From: Bryobacterales bacterium
GTDB lineage: Bacteria; Acidobacteriota; Terriglobia; Bryobacterales; Bryobacteraceae
DNA length: 64,000 bases
Direction of reading: 5' to 3'
NCBI GenBank assembly: GCA_020852755.1
Contig: JADZAF010000034.1
Span: forward strand, 1-64,000
Shown: one piece after another, positions 33,842-42,923 of the stretch
How positions within the stretch are numbered: the first letter of the stretch is position 1
How the letters are laid out: every line of letters begins with the position of its first letter
The notes under the pieces: generated by a model
What the model was told of the DNA's origin: nothing
The model's database searches: none
Seen by the model: only the letters and a program-made list of their open reading frames with translations
Made by a program: the position numbers and the translations under genes

Positions 33842-34432
33842 ATGCCGGTCACACTGGGAGAAAAGCCGCAAGCCGGGTTCGACGATCCGTTCGGCCTGCT
33901 GTTCGATTGTCACCGCCGGATCGAGATGTTCCTGGGTGTGCTGACCCGGGCCGCGGGGTTGCTGCCGGAGCGGGCCCTGACTCCCGAGGAGCGCTCCGCC
34001 GTGGAGCGGTCGCTGAACTACTTCCGGGATGCGGCGCCCAGGCACACCGCCGACGAGGAGCGGTCCCTGTTCCCGCGCCTGCGGGCCTGCTCCTCTCCCG
34101 AAGCCGGAGAGGCCTTACGGATTCTGGAAGAATTGGAGGCGGACCACCGGCAGGCGGACCAACTGCACGCCGCCATTGACCTGATCGGCCGGCAGGCGGT
34201 GGCCGGGGGGAGCCTTCCGCCGGAGGACGCCGCGGCCTTCGCCGATGCCGCCGACCGGCTCCGCAGCATCTATTCGGCCCACATTCAGGTGGAGGACCGG
34301 CAGATCTTCCCTGTCGCGCAGCAACTGCTGAGCGAACCCGAGAAGGTCGCCCTGGGACAGGAGATGGCCCAGCGCCGCAGCATTGTAGGCTGCAACCCGA
34401 AACAGCCGGCCGGAAACCGGCCGGCCGGTTAG
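33842..34432 (+). CDS. hemerythrin domain protein
   Basis: The 196-residue protein has one HHE/hemerythrin four-helix bundle. Candidate iron ligands are the His of FDCHRRIE, the His and Glu of RHTADEERSLFPRL, the His of LEADHRQADQLH and the His of YSAHIQVEDRQIFP. This matches the H-HxxxE-H-HxxxE pattern. Such proteins bind a di-iron centre for O2, NO or redox sensing, or iron-sulfur repair. The start ATG 33842 is preferred over an upstream in-frame ATG lying before the -10 element. Confidence 0.85.
   Translation: MPVTLGEKPQAGFDDPFGLLFDCHRRIEMFLGVLTRAAGLLPERALTPEERSAVERSLNYFRDAAPRHTADEERSLFPRLRACSSPEAGEALRILEELEADHRQADQLHAAIDLIGRQAVAGGSLPPEDAAAFADAADRLRSIYSAHIQVEDRQIFPVAQQLLSEPEKVALGQEMAQRRSIVGCNPKQPAGNRPAG
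34406..34424. terminator. 8-bp hairpin at the end of the hemerythrin gene
   Basis: CCGGCCGG-AAA-CCGGCCGG lies in the last codons of the hemerythrin gene and 62 bp past the stop of the convergent receptor gene. It may terminate both transcripts; no T-run follows. Confidence 0.4.
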
Positions 34433-34486
34433 CCTGTCCGCCTGACATTTGACCGGCTTCGCCGCTTCCCGGGCGCGCCGGCAACG

Positions 34487-37400
34487 CTACCAGTACAGCT
34501 TGCCCGCGACCTGCAATATGCGCGGGTCGTACGTGCTGTTCACGACCCCGAAGTTCGACGGAATATTCACCGTGCTCGATATCCCGCGGAACTGCGTGTG
34601 GTTCCAGAAGTTGAACCACTCGGCCCGGATCTGCAGCCGTCCCGATTCGCCCAGGAACGGCATCTGGAAGTTCTTGTTGACGCCCACGTCCCAGTTGTTG
34701 ATGCCGAAGCCCTGCTGCGTGTTCCGGGACAGGTTGCCGAACACGCCCCTGGCCGGGGTGGCGTACGCCGCCCGGTCGAAGCCCAGCAGGTTGTTGGTGC
34801 GTGGATCCAGCTTCTTCGGCTTCACCCCCGTGGCGTCCGCATACCGCGCGCCGGACAGCACGTTGGCCAGATCGCCGCTGACCCCGATGGTGAAGTACAT
34901 CCCGGAACGGAAATTGGTGATCCCGCTCAGCTCCCAGCCGCCGATCACCGCGTCCAGAACGGCATTTTGAACGTTGACCATCTTCCCCCTGCCGATGGGA
35001 AGCTGCCACACGTACGCCAGCATGAAGTTGTGCGGCACATGGTTGCCCGCCAGCCCGCGCTCCGGGCGGCGGTTGTACATGTTCTGCCCGGCGGCGCCGC
35101 TGTCCATCAGCTTCGAGAAAGTGTAGGCCACGCTGAACGAGAGATCGTGCCAGGGCCGCTGCTCCAGCTTCAGGAAACCCGCGTTGTAGTTGCTCCACTG
35201 GTAGTTGGCGTTCTGCGAGAAGCCCGGCACCAGCACGTGCGGGTAGGGGATGCGGGCCTGCCAGGGCTCCGGATTGTTCGGGTCGGTGGGCAGGCGCGGC
35301 TGGTTCACCAGGATATCGCCGTACTGCTTCTGCGCGGTGTTGCCCATGTAGCCGGTCTCGAACAGCAGTCCCGGCCGGATCTGGTGCTGGATGTTGAAGT
35401 TGTAGTTGAACAGGTAGCCGGTGCGCTGGTTCAGATCCTGATTCCGGGTCACGCCGGTGGTGCTCTTCTCCGGCGGCGGGAACAGGTCCGCCATGCGGAT
35501 CTCCGGACGGGTCGGGCTGGACGACAGGCTGGCGTATACGAAGTACGGCGGCATGCCCATCATGCTGGTCAGCACCGCCCCGCCGCCGTTGTAGGCGAAG
35601 AACAAGCCGGCCCCGCTGCGGATGGTGGTGTTGGCGCCCAGCCGGTAGGCGAAGCCCACACGAGGGCCATAGTTGTTCCAATCCGAGCGGATGGGAGGAT
35701 TCGGCAGGACCACCGTGCCCGTCTTCTGGAACAGGCCCACCCCGGGCTGGTAGTAGTCGTCCCTTCCGGCCAGGTGCTGGCGCCCGGTGGCCAGGTCGAA
35801 GTTTGCCAGCCGGCCACGGTAGGGTGACTGGTACTCCCAGCGCACGCCCAGGTTCAAGGTCAACCGGTCGCTGATCCGCCAGTCGTCCTGCACGAACCAG
35901 AAAACCTGGTCGGCGATGGAATACTTGGCCACGCCGCCGTAGTTGCCCACACTGCCCAGTCCCCCGCTGGCGCTGGCAGGGAGTCCCAGCAGGTAGTCGC
36001 CCGGCGCGTCTCCGGTGTAGTTGCCGCTGAAGCTGATGATCCCGTTCTGGTTGCTGCCCTGGTCGTAGCCGACCAGCAGGTGGGAGAAGTCGCCGCCGAA
36101 CTTGAGGGTGTGGTTGTTGCGGATCCAGGTGGCGGTCTCGCTGAAGCGGTAGTAGATGTTGTTCTGCACGATGCGCAGCCCGTAGCCCACGAAACCGCTG
36201 GTGCCGGTCGGATAGCCGGGCGCGTAGCCGGTCAGCCCGATGTTGGGCAGCGTGTAATCGCCGGGACCGGCGGCCAGGTTCTTCAGTCCCAGCTCGGCGG
36301 CGTAGTTTTTCGAGTAGCGGTCGCCGTCGCTGGTGCGGGCCAGGTAGGCCTTGAAGAAGCCCAGGCGGGTGTCGCTGATGAAGGTCGGGCTGAACAGGTG
36401 CGTGTAGCCGACCGAGAGGTGCTGGGTGCGGTCGGGGCGGATCAGGCCCAGGCCCTTGATGTAAGCCGCGTTGCCGAGATCGTCGTCCGCGAAAGAGTAG
36501 CGGCCGAACAGGTTGCCCTTCTCCGAAAGGCGATGGTCCAGCCGCGCGGTGAACTGGTCGCGCCGCTCCCAGTCGCTGGGGGTGACCAGGAAGTTCACGC
36601 CCGGGCGGCCCGCCAGGTTGGGCTTCGGGAAATACTGGATCATCTTCTCCGTGATGGGGTCGAAGCGGTTCCGCGGAATGGTGTTGCCGGGGAACGGCTG
36701 ATTGTCGTTCAGCGGGTCGCGGATCGTCTTGCCGGTGGCGGAGAAGTCTCCGGCCATCTGCTGTTCGGTGGGCACCAGGCCCTGCAGGATGACCCCGGTC
36801 CTGCGCCGCCGGCCCTCGTAGTTGCCGAAGTAGAAGGTCTTGTCCTTGCGGACCGGGCCGCCCACGTTGAAGCCGAACTGGTTGTAGCTGAAGCGCGGCG
36901 CCCCGCTGGCCGGCCGGAAATACTGCCCGGCCTGGAACGCCCGGTTGCGGACGAAGTCGTAGGCCACGCCGTGGAAGCCGTTGCTGCCCCGCTTGGTCAC
37001 CATGTCGATGCCTGCCGCACCGTGGCCATAGGAGGCGTCCATGAAGTTCGTTTGGACCTTGAATTCCGAAAGTGCGTCAAGTGAAAGAGCGATGCCGGGG
37101 TTGTTCTGGTTGATGACCGTGAAGTCCACCCCGTCCAGATTGGCGCCGGTGGCGGTGTTGCGCACCCCGGCGATCTCGATCGAGCGCTCGTCCATGACGC
37201 TGGAGGTGCCGAAGGTCTTCAGAGCCCCCGGAGTCAGGGCCACCAGGTCGAAGAAGTTGCGGGCGTTGAGCGGCAGTTCCAGCATGGTGCGGTTGTCGAT
37301 GACCGTGCCCATGACGGCCGTGTTGGTTTGCAGCTGCGGAGTAGTGGCCTCGACCTGCACGGTTTCGGCGACCACGCCCAGCTGCATGGAGATGTCGGCG

Positions 37401-37726
37401 CGGACCTGCGTGTTGACCCGGAGCACCAGGTTCTCGACTGTGGCCGTCTTGAACGAGGGCCCGGTGGCGGTGATGGTGTAGGTGCCGCTCGGCAAGGCGT
37501 TGAACTGGTAGCTGCCCGACGAGTCTGTAACGAACTCGCGGCTTTCGTTCGTGGCGTTGTTTCTGGCCTTTACGGCGACACCGGGCACGACAGCGCCGCT
37601 GGGGTCCGTGACCGTGCCGAGGATGGTTCCCGTCCCGTACTGCCCCAACAACGGCGGTACGAGCAGAAGTGTGCAAAAGGCAAAGCTGAGCGCAACCTTG
37701 CCTTGAGAGTCGCGTTGCATAGCCAC
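34487..37726 (-). CDS. TonB-dependent-receptor-like outer membrane protein with carboxypeptidase-regulatory domain
   Basis: The 1079-residue protein has a signal peptide (ALSFAFCTLLLVPPLLGQ). A regulatory-like domain follows (about 32-120; ILGTVTDPSGAVVPGVAVKA then SGSYQFNALPSGTYTITATG), then a plug region (VRNTATGANLDGVDFT; HGAAGIDMVTKRGSNGFHGV) and a very long barrel closing with VAGKLYW. It is Oar-like, with ligand unknown. It lies 61 bp after the rhamnonate-dehydratase-like gene, so it may import a substrate for that pathway. Confidence 0.87.
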   Translation of the reverse strand: MAMQRDSQGKVALSFAFCTLLLVPPLLGQYGTGTILGTVTDPSGAVVPGVAVKARNNATNESREFVTDSSGSYQFNALPSGTYTITATGPSFKTATVENLVLRVNTQVRADISMQLGVVAETVQVEATTPQLQTNTAVMGTVIDNRTMLELPLNARNFFDLVALTPGALKTFGTSSVMDERSIEIAGVRNTATGANLDGVDFTVINQNNPGIALSLDALSEFKVQTNFMDASYGHGAAGIDMVTKRGSNGFHGVAYDFVRNRAFQAGQYFRPASGAPRFSYNQFGFNVGGPVRKDKTFYFGNYEGRRRRTGVILQGLVPTEQQMAGDFSATGKTIRDPLNDNQPFPGNTIPRNRFDPITEKMIQYFPKPNLAGRPGVNFLVTPSDWERRDQFTARLDHRLSEKGNLFGRYSFADDDLGNAAYIKGLGLIRPDRTQHLSVGYTHLFSPTFISDTRLGFFKAYLARTSDGDRYSKNYAAELGLKNLAAGPGDYTLPNIGLTGYAPGYPTGTSGFVGYGLRIVQNNIYYRFSETATWIRNNHTLKFGGDFSHLLVGYDQGSNQNGIISFSGNYTGDAPGDYLLGLPASASGGLGSVGNYGGVAKYSIADQVFWFVQDDWRISDRLTLNLGVRWEYQSPYRGRLANFDLATGRQHLAGRDDYYQPGVGLFQKTGTVVLPNPPIRSDWNNYGPRVGFAYRLGANTTIRSGAGLFFAYNGGGAVLTSMMGMPPYFVYASLSSSPTRPEIRMADLFPPPEKSTTGVTRNQDLNQRTGYLFNYNFNIQHQIRPGLLFETGYMGNTAQKQYGDILVNQPRLPTDPNNPEPWQARIPYPHVLVPGFSQNANYQWSNYNAGFLKLEQRPWHDLSFSVAYTFSKLMDSGAAGQNMYNRRPERGLAGNHVPHNFMLAYVWQLPIGRGKMVNVQNAVLDAVIGGWELSGITNFRSGMYFTIGVSGDLANVLSGARYADATGVKPKKLDPRTNNLLGFDRAAYATPARGVFGNLSRNTQQGFGINNWDVGVNKNFQMPFLGESGRLQIRAEWFNFWNHTQFRGISSTVNIPSNFGVVNSTYDPRILQVAGKLYW

Positions 37727-37787
37727 CTCACGAGACTTCGGATTGTCGTTCGCCTTCTTAAAAGGCCGCCAGCCTGCGTCGATGACG

Positions 37788-39056
37788 TTAACTTACGACG
37801 ATGTCCCAGCCGAAGCCTGGCTTGTCGGACGGGCGGGTATAAATGCCTTCCGGGCCCCGCGTGATCTGGTATTCCTCTTCGTGCATCCTGTACACTTCCG
37901 GCGGCCCCCCCGGCGCCGGCATGAACAGTTCGGCCCAGGGACTGTTCGGCGTGGCCATGATGAAATGCACGCAGTCGCGCGAGCCGCCCCCGTGCGGGAT
38001 CACCGGGATGTCATAGGCGGCCGCCATGGCCGAGATGCGCCGCAGTTCCGTCAACCCTCCGCACCAGTGAATGTCCGGCTGCCAGATGGAGGCCGCCTTG
38101 TGCTCCAGCAGATAGCGGAAACCGTAGCGCGTGTATTCGTGCTCCCCGGTCACGATGCGGGTGGACTTGATCTGCGCGTTCAGCCGCCCGAAACCGGCGT
38201 AGTCGTGCGGCTGCAGCACCTCTTCCATCCAGTAGACCTTGTAGGGCGCGGCCAGCTCCGCCATCTCGATGGTGTAGCGCTCGGTCCAGGCCATCCAGCA
38301 GTCCAGCATGATGTCGCCGCCGGGTCCCAGCAGTTCGCGGGTGTGCTTGATCAGCTCCAGGTTCTTCTGCATGCCCTCCTTGCCGTCGGCCGGCCCGTGC
38401 GGCGCGGCCAGCTTCAGCCGCTTGTAGCCGAACTGGATGTGCTGCTCCAGGTCATTGCCGGTGCAGTAGGCCGGGATGCCGTCCGGCTTGGTCTGCCCGC
38501 CCAGCAGCTTGTAGACCGGCAGGCCGGTGGCGTTGCCGATCAGGTCCCACAGGGCCAGGTCCACGCCGCTGATGGCGTTGATCACCAGGCCCATGCGGCC
38601 GTAATGCATGGTGGCCCGCCACATCGTATCCCAGAGGCGCTCGACGTCGAAGGGGTCCTCGCCCAGCAGCAGCTTGACCAGGTGCTGTTCGACCACGTAG
38701 CCGCCGCCGGGCCCGCCGCTGCCGTAGCCCTTGACGCCCTTGTCGGTGGAGATCTCGACCATGAAGCCGGGAACCTTGCCGGGGTCGGGGAAGAACAGCG
38801 AGCGGGTAGCCTTGTACTTGGGGTAGATGGACATGGGGTTGGCCACCTCCACCCCCTGGGTGGACCAGGAACCGGCGGCCGGCTTATATGCCGGGGGCTG
38901 GCGGCGCGGCCGGCTCCGCACGATGCGCACGCCGGTGATCTTCAGCTTGCTTTTCTCGTCCTGGAAAGGCAGAGGGGCTGCGGCAGCGAGCGGCTTCCCC
39001 GAGACCATGGCCAGCGCGCACGCGGGCCCAGCTCCCAAAAAGCGTCTGCGATGCAT
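37788..39056 (-). CDS. Tat-exported enolase-superfamily enzyme, L-rhamnonate dehydratase-like
   Basis: The 422-residue protein has a twin-arginine signal (HRRRFLGAGPACALAMVSG). The rest follows rhamnonate dehydratase order: ANPMSIYPKYKATR, GLVINAISGVDLALWDLIGN, the metal-ligand DCWMAWTERY and WMEEVLQPHDY, TGEHEYTRYGFR, the QPDIHWCGGLT strand, the catalytic-His IPHGGGS and the DKPGFGWDI tail. The known enzyme makes 2-keto-3-deoxy-L-rhamnonate in the cytoplasm; a Tat signal implies a periplasmic version. The precise sugar acid is inferred. A good promoter lies upstream. Confidence 0.85.
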   Translation of the reverse strand: MHRRRFLGAGPACALAMVSGKPLAAAAPLPFQDEKSKLKITGVRIVRSRPRRQPPAYKPAAGSWSTQGVEVANPMSIYPKYKATRSLFFPDPGKVPGFMVEISTDKGVKGYGSGGPGGGYVVEQHLVKLLLGEDPFDVERLWDTMWRATMHYGRMGLVINAISGVDLALWDLIGNATGLPVYKLLGGQTKPDGIPAYCTGNDLEQHIQFGYKRLKLAAPHGPADGKEGMQKNLELIKHTRELLGPGGDIMLDCWMAWTERYTIEMAELAAPYKVYWMEEVLQPHDYAGFGRLNAQIKSTRIVTGEHEYTRYGFRYLLEHKAASIWQPDIHWCGGLTELRRISAMAAAYDIPVIPHGGGSRDCVHFIMATPNSPWAELFMPAPGGPPEVYRMHEEEYQITRGPEGIYTRPSDKPGFGWDIVVS

Positions 39057-39083
39057 TGGAGATCCTCCAGTTCCGTTGGCTGA

Positions 39084-39112
39084 GTTATATCAGAAGCCGG
39101 ACCGCTTGACAA
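39084..39112 (-). promoter_or_regulatory. promoter TTGTCA-17-TATAAC for the dehydratase gene
   Basis: On the minus strand TTGTCA (39112-39107), a 17-bp spacer and TATAAC (39089-39084) precede a GGAGGA ribosome site and ATG 39056. This is one of the few promoters here with both hexamers near consensus. Confidence 0.6.
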
Positions 39113-39168
39113 TCGCCCTCGGGTTCTTCGCCGCCGCGGCACGTTGTGAACGCGCGCCGCTGTGAATC

Positions 39169-39960
39169 TCAGTAAGTGCGGGCGCCGCTGGCAGCCGCCC
39201 GGAGGCGGTAGACCGAAGTGCGGGCGGTCACGTAGAGATTACGGAAGCCTTCGGCCCAGTTGCAGTTGCTGGGCGATTCGGGGAAGGCCGCGGTGCCGAG
39301 GTGGCGGCCCGCTTTGTCGAAGATCCAGATGCCGTCCGGCGCGGCTGCCCAGACCCGGCCCGCTTCGTCGGTCTTCAATCCGTCCGGCGCTCCCGACAGC
39401 GAGGCGAAGACGCGTCCTTCACCCAGGGCGCCGTCGGGCGCCACCGGATAGACGCGGATGTTTCGTGCGCCGGAATCGGCCACGAACAGGGCCTGCTGGT
39501 TGGGCGCGAGCGCTACTCCGTTGGGGCGCTGGCAGTCCTTGGCCACCACCCGCGCGCCGCCCTTGCGGGTGATCTGAAGAACGGCCGGCCCGCGCGGGTC
39601 CGTAAAATACACGCTGCCGTCGATCCCGTAGACCAGGTCGTTCGGCCGGCCGGAGCTTTCCGCCAGCACCGTGATTTTTCCGTCCTTTTCGGTGCGCGTC
39701 ACCCGGTTGGCTTCACAGGCCAGCAGGCGGCCCTGGTGATCGAAGGTCAGCCCGTTGGCGGAGTTGCTGTTCTCGCGGTACACGCTCACCGAGCCGCGCT
39801 CCCACTTCATGATGCGGTTGGCCGGGATATCGCTGAAGAGCAGGTAGCCCCGCCGGCTGCACACCGGTCCCTCGGTGAACTTGAACCCTTCCGCGATCTT
39901 CTCGATCTTGGGCTGATCGCCCAGCAGTTTGACGAACTCAGGATCCTTGGCCATGGGCAT
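39169..39960 (-). CDS. SMP-30/gluconolactonase family protein
   Basis: The 263-residue six-bladed propeller has the family features FTEGPVCSRRGYLLFSDIP (metal-ligand Glu), NSNSANGLTFDHQGRLLACE, GRPNDLVYGIDGSVYFTDP (Asn and Asp ligands) and LFVADSGARNIRVY (Asp ligand). These enzymes are calcium- or zinc-dependent sugar lactonases. With the rhamnonate-dehydratase-like neighbour, a lactone-to-acid step is the natural guess. No signal peptide is seen. Its start overlaps the end of the unknown Tat gene by 23 bp, so the two are probably one transcript. Confidence 0.87.
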   Translation of the reverse strand: MPMAKDPEFVKLLGDQPKIEKIAEGFKFTEGPVCSRRGYLLFSDIPANRIMKWERGSVSVYRENSNSANGLTFDHQGRLLACEANRVTRTEKDGKITVLAESSGRPNDLVYGIDGSVYFTDPRGPAVLQITRKGGARVVAKDCQRPNGVALAPNQQALFVADSGARNIRVYPVAPDGALGEGRVFASLSGAPDGLKTDEAGRVWAAAPDGIWIFDKAGRHLGTAAFPESPSNCNWAEGFRNLYVTARTSVYRLRAAASGARTY

Positions 39961-41134
39961 AGTAGGATTTCTCGGGCGCGCGATAAGCGATCTTCAGTTC
40001 CGGCGTCTCCAGGCGCCGGTGACCCTGGTGGGCGGACTCCATCAGGAAGGAGAGGGCGCCGGTAGTGAGCAGCGTGCGCTCCACCGGGTAGCGCCGCTGT
40101 CCGGTAAGGTACATGTTGGCGATGGCGTCCACCAGCGGGCTGAAATTGTTGGAATTCTCGATCGGGATGTAACACAGGGTGGCGTCGATGGAGGGCCGGC
40201 CTTTCGCCCGGAAGGCCACCAGGTACTCGTTGACCAGGCCGCCCAGCATCAGTACCGAGGCTTTGAAGCCGTCGTTGTATTCGAGCATGCAGAGCACGGG
40301 GCGCTTTACATCCTCGGGCCGTCCGGTCCCCGGCTTTTCGGCTCGCGATAGAGCCGCCCGCATCAGGTCCTTGGACCAGAGTCCCTGTTCGGCCGCCTTC
40401 CAGACTTCGTCCCCTTCGATATGCTGCACCGCGCGGACGCCTGTTTCGCCGCCCCGGCGGCGCTCGACGAAGCACTGCAGGGTCTCCAGGTTATGGAAGA
40501 CGCCGCCGTCGGAGACCCAGCCGCCGCCCACCATCAGGGCGTCCTGGAATTCCACTCCCAGCGGGTAGTCCAGTTCCGGGCGGCGGAACGTCACCGAGAC
40601 GGAAGACCCGGCCATGAGCGGAAAACGCAGGCTGCGGGAAGCGTCGTACATCGCCTTGGCTTTCTTCCAGTCGTAGGAGAGGTGCTTGTCCACGAAGATG
40701 GGGACCGAGCGGCCGGACTTGCGGAACACCTCCAGGACCTGCTCGTAGAACTCGTAGCGCGGGTACAATTGCTGCTGCTTCTCGTTGAAGGGATAGTTGC
40801 CGTGTTCGGCCACCAGCAGCACCCCGTCCACGGCCAGCTTGCCCTGTCCGAGTGTCAGGGCCTCGGCGATGGACTTGACCACCGGGAACCCGTAGGCCTG
40901 GCCGAGGCGCTGGCCGATATCGCCCGGGTGCACCTGGTCCATGTACAGCGACACCACGTCGCAGGGCGGCGGGTAATAGCGTTCGTTGATCCAGTAGCCC
41001 TCCAGGAAGCGGGTGATGAAGTTATCGGCGTGCGAGCGTACGTGATAGGTGGTACACAGCGCGGCGATTTTCTTGCGCGGAGCGGCGGGAAGCGCGGCCA
41101 GCGCGCCCATCCCTAGGAATTCGCGGCGTCTCAT
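39938..41134 (-). CDS. Tat-exported protein of unknown function
   Basis: The 398-residue protein has a Tat signal (MRRREFLGMGALAALPAAP). I place the start at ATG 41134; a TTG seven codons upstream is the alternative. The body has alpha/beta segments such as KKIAALCTTYHVRSHADNFI, VVSLYMDQVHPGDIGQRLGQ, KLAVDGVLLVAEHGNYPFNE and SVPIFVDKHLSYDW, which hint at a Rossmann-like fold. A C-terminal part has LCMLEYNDGFKASVLMLGG. I do not recognise the family. Its place ahead of the lactonase and dehydratase suggests sugar-acid metabolism. Confidence 0.7.
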   Translation of the reverse strand: MRRREFLGMGALAALPAAPRKKIAALCTTYHVRSHADNFITRFLEGYWINERYYPPPCDVVSLYMDQVHPGDIGQRLGQAYGFPVVKSIAEALTLGQGKLAVDGVLLVAEHGNYPFNEKQQQLYPRYEFYEQVLEVFRKSGRSVPIFVDKHLSYDWKKAKAMYDASRSLRFPLMAGSSVSVTFRRPELDYPLGVEFQDALMVGGGWVSDGGVFHNLETLQCFVERRRGGETGVRAVQHIEGDEVWKAAEQGLWSKDLMRAALSRAEKPGTGRPEDVKRPVLCMLEYNDGFKASVLMLGGLVNEYLVAFRAKGRPSIDATLCYIPIENSNNFSPLVDAIANMYLTGQRRYPVERTLLTTGALSFLMESAHQGHRRLETPELKIAYRAPEKSYYAHGQGS

Positions 41135-41200
41135 CGGCGAAAGGTATTGTATCAATCCGGCAGGCAGGCGGGAGCCGTCAACAGCCCGGGCCGCGCCGCC

Positions 41201-41206
41201 TATGAT
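41201..41206 (+). promoter_or_regulatory. -10 element TATGAT for fumC
   Basis: TATGAT ends 17 nt before the fumC ATG (41224). No clear -35. Confidence 0.35.
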
Positions 41207-41223
41207 GAAACCAGGAAACTATC

Positions 41224-42579
41224 ATGGGTGACGAATACCGGCTGGAACGCGACACCATGGGCGAGATGCGGGTGCCGGCGGCCGCGCTGTACGGCGCGCA
41301 GACCGCCCGCGCGGTGGAGAACTTCCCGATCAGCGGCCTGCGGCCGCAGCGCGCCTTCATCCGGGCCCTGGGCCTGATCAAGGCCGCGGCCGCCGGGGTC
41401 AACGGGCGCCTGGGCGAATTGCCGGCGGAGACGGCCGCGGCCATCCAGGCGTCTGCCGAGCGCGTGGCCGACGGCGACTACGACGATCAGTTCGTGGTCG
41501 ACGTGTTCCAGACCGGTAGCGGCACGTCCACCAACATGAACGCCAACGAGGTGATCGGCCGTTTGGCCAACGCCCATCCCAACGACCAGGTGAACCGGGG
41601 CCAGTCGAGCAATGACGTGATCCCCACCGCCCTGCACGTGGCGGCTGCCGAGGTGGCGGCGCAGCGCCTGCTGCCCGCCATGAGCGCGCTGCAGGAAGCG
41701 CTGGAGCGCAAGGCGCGCGAGTTTCACGACGTCATCAAGATCGGGCGGACGCACCTTCAGGACGCCGTGCCGATGCGGCTGGGACAGGAGTTCTCGGGCT
41801 ACGCCCGGCAGGTGGAGTTGGCCCGGGAAAGGATCGAGGCGGCGCTCACCGGCATCCACGAACTGGCGCTGGGCGGCACGGCGGTGGGCACGGGTTTGAA
41901 CGCCCCGTCCGGATTCGCCGTGGAGGTGATTCGCGAGCTGGCGCGGCGCACCGGCCTTCCCTTCCGCAAAGCGCGCAACCCTTTCGAAGCCCAGGGCGCG
42001 CGCGACGCGGCCGCCTTCTTGAGCGCCGCCCTGCGCAACTCCGCGCTGGCGCTCACCAAGATCGCCAATGACATTCGCTGGCTGGGGTCGGGACCGCGCT
42101 GCGGCATCGGCGAGCTGAAGATCCCGGCCGTGCAGCCCGGTTCCAGCATCATGCCGGGCAAGGTGAACCCGGTGATTGCGGAAAGCCTGCTGATGGTGTG
42201 CGCCCAGGTCATCGGCCACGATGCCGCTATTGCCTGGTGCGCCGCGGCCGGCAATTTTGAACTCAACGTGATGATGCCCCTGATGGCGTATGACCTGATC
42301 GATTCGCTCGAGCTGCTGGCCGCCGCCGCCCGCAATTTCACCGAGCGGCTGGTGGCGGGCCTCGAAGCCGACCGTGCCCGCGCGGAGAGTTTCGTCGAGC
42401 AGTCGCTCGCCATGGGCACCGCCCTGGCGCCGGAGATCGGCTACGAGCGGGCCGCGGCGCTGGTCAAGGAAGCCTATGCAACCGGGCGGACCGTGCGGGA
42501 GGTGGCGAGAGAGCGGAGCGGCCTGAGCGAGGAGCGCCTGCGCGAGTTACTGGACCCGCTGCGCCAGGCAGGTGCGTGA
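41224..42579 (+). CDS. fumC: class II fumarate hydratase
   Basis: The 451-residue enzyme has the superfamily motifs GSGTSTNMNANEVI, NRGQSSNDVIPTALH, the KIGRTHLQDAVP segment and the signature GSSIMPGKVNPV with the mobile catalytic Ser. It hydrates fumarate to malate in the TCA cycle. The alternative, aspartase, is less likely with this motif set, although the two are close. The last 73 bp, including the stop codon, are repeated 1757 bp downstream, so the 3' end has acted as a recombination or insertion site. Confidence 0.94.
   Translation: MGDEYRLERDTMGEMRVPAAALYGAQTARAVENFPISGLRPQRAFIRALGLIKAAAAGVNGRLGELPAETAAAIQASAERVADGDYDDQFVVDVFQTGSGTSTNMNANEVIGRLANAHPNDQVNRGQSSNDVIPTALHVAAAEVAAQRLLPAMSALQEALERKAREFHDVIKIGRTHLQDAVPMRLGQEFSGYARQVELARERIEAALTGIHELALGGTAVGTGLNAPSGFAVEVIRELARRTGLPFRKARNPFEAQGARDAAAFLSAALRNSALALTKIANDIRWLGSGPRCGIGELKIPAVQPGSSIMPGKVNPVIAESLLMVCAQVIGHDAAIAWCAAAGNFELNVMMPLMAYDLIDSLELLAAAARNFTERLVAGLEADRARAESFVEQSLAMGTALAPEIGYERAAALVKEAYATGRTVREVARERSGLSEERLRELLDPLRQAGA
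42507..42579 (+). repeat. fumC 3'-end direct repeat, copy A
   Basis: This is the end of the intact fumC, from within RERSGLSEE to the TGA. An ungapped copy lies at 44336-44408 (63/73 identical), so the two bound 42580-44335. Confidence 0.85.
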
Positions 42580-42611
42580 ACCTTTCCTGCTCCGAGGAAT
42601 CGGGCTGCATT

Positions 42612-42803
42612 ATGCAATCCAAACCGGTCCCGGTTGGGTCACATAAGAATACAACTAGCGGTGCAGATAACAATTGCAGTGCGTGCTGTTCTATGGGCCT
42701 GTGGGAAACCTGGAGTGGCTTTTTTGTTCTGAGCATCTCCGCCACATACTGCTGCTCGTCTCGCATGTCCACCTGTCATCCGTGCTGCGCCGTGGCCTGC
42801 TAA
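42612..42803 (+). CDS. possible 63-residue Cys-rich microprotein
   Basis: A short frame encodes a peptide whose second half has nine cysteines in a regular pattern (NNCSACC, TYCC, STCHPCCAVAC) and ends on Cys. The first part is polar (KPVPVGSHKNTTSGAD). No signal peptide and only a weak ribosome site are present. A GTG at 42576 would extend it to 75 residues and overlap the fumC stop. Codon use and lower GC differ from the neighbours. The pattern resembles a leader-plus-Cys-core peptide, but no modification enzyme is near. It may equally be decayed DNA. Confidence 0.3.
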   Translation: MQSKPVPVGSHKNTTSGADNNCSACCSMGLWETWSGFFVLSISATYCCSSRMSTCHPCCAVAC

Positions 42804-42835
42804 TACAGACATCTTAGATGACTCACGTCACCCTA

Positions 42836-42864
42836 TTGACAAGGGGAGAGGGAGGGTCTACGCT
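42836..42864 (+). promoter_or_regulatory. promoter TTGACA-17-TACGCT
   Basis: A consensus -35 TTGACA (42836-42841) with a 17-bp spacer to TACGCT (42859-42864), 59 bp before ATG 42924. Near-consensus -35 boxes are otherwise rare in the window. Confidence 0.6.
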
Positions 42865-42923
42865 GGAACCGAACAAAAGAGGATAAGCAAGTCTCATTGC
42901 TCCTTTTCAATGGAGAGGAGAAC

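Noticed and set aside
42464..42772. Minus-strand frame across the fumC end
   Set aside because: It is antisense to fumC and to the Cys-rich frame. A similar minus-strand frame at 44278-44538 merely reflects the fumC-tail repeat.
42612..42803. RiPP gene cluster
   Set aside because: The Cys-rich frame could suit a precursor, but no lanthionine synthetase, radical SAM, cyclodehydratase, peptidase or transporter is nearby, so only a microprotein is proposed.
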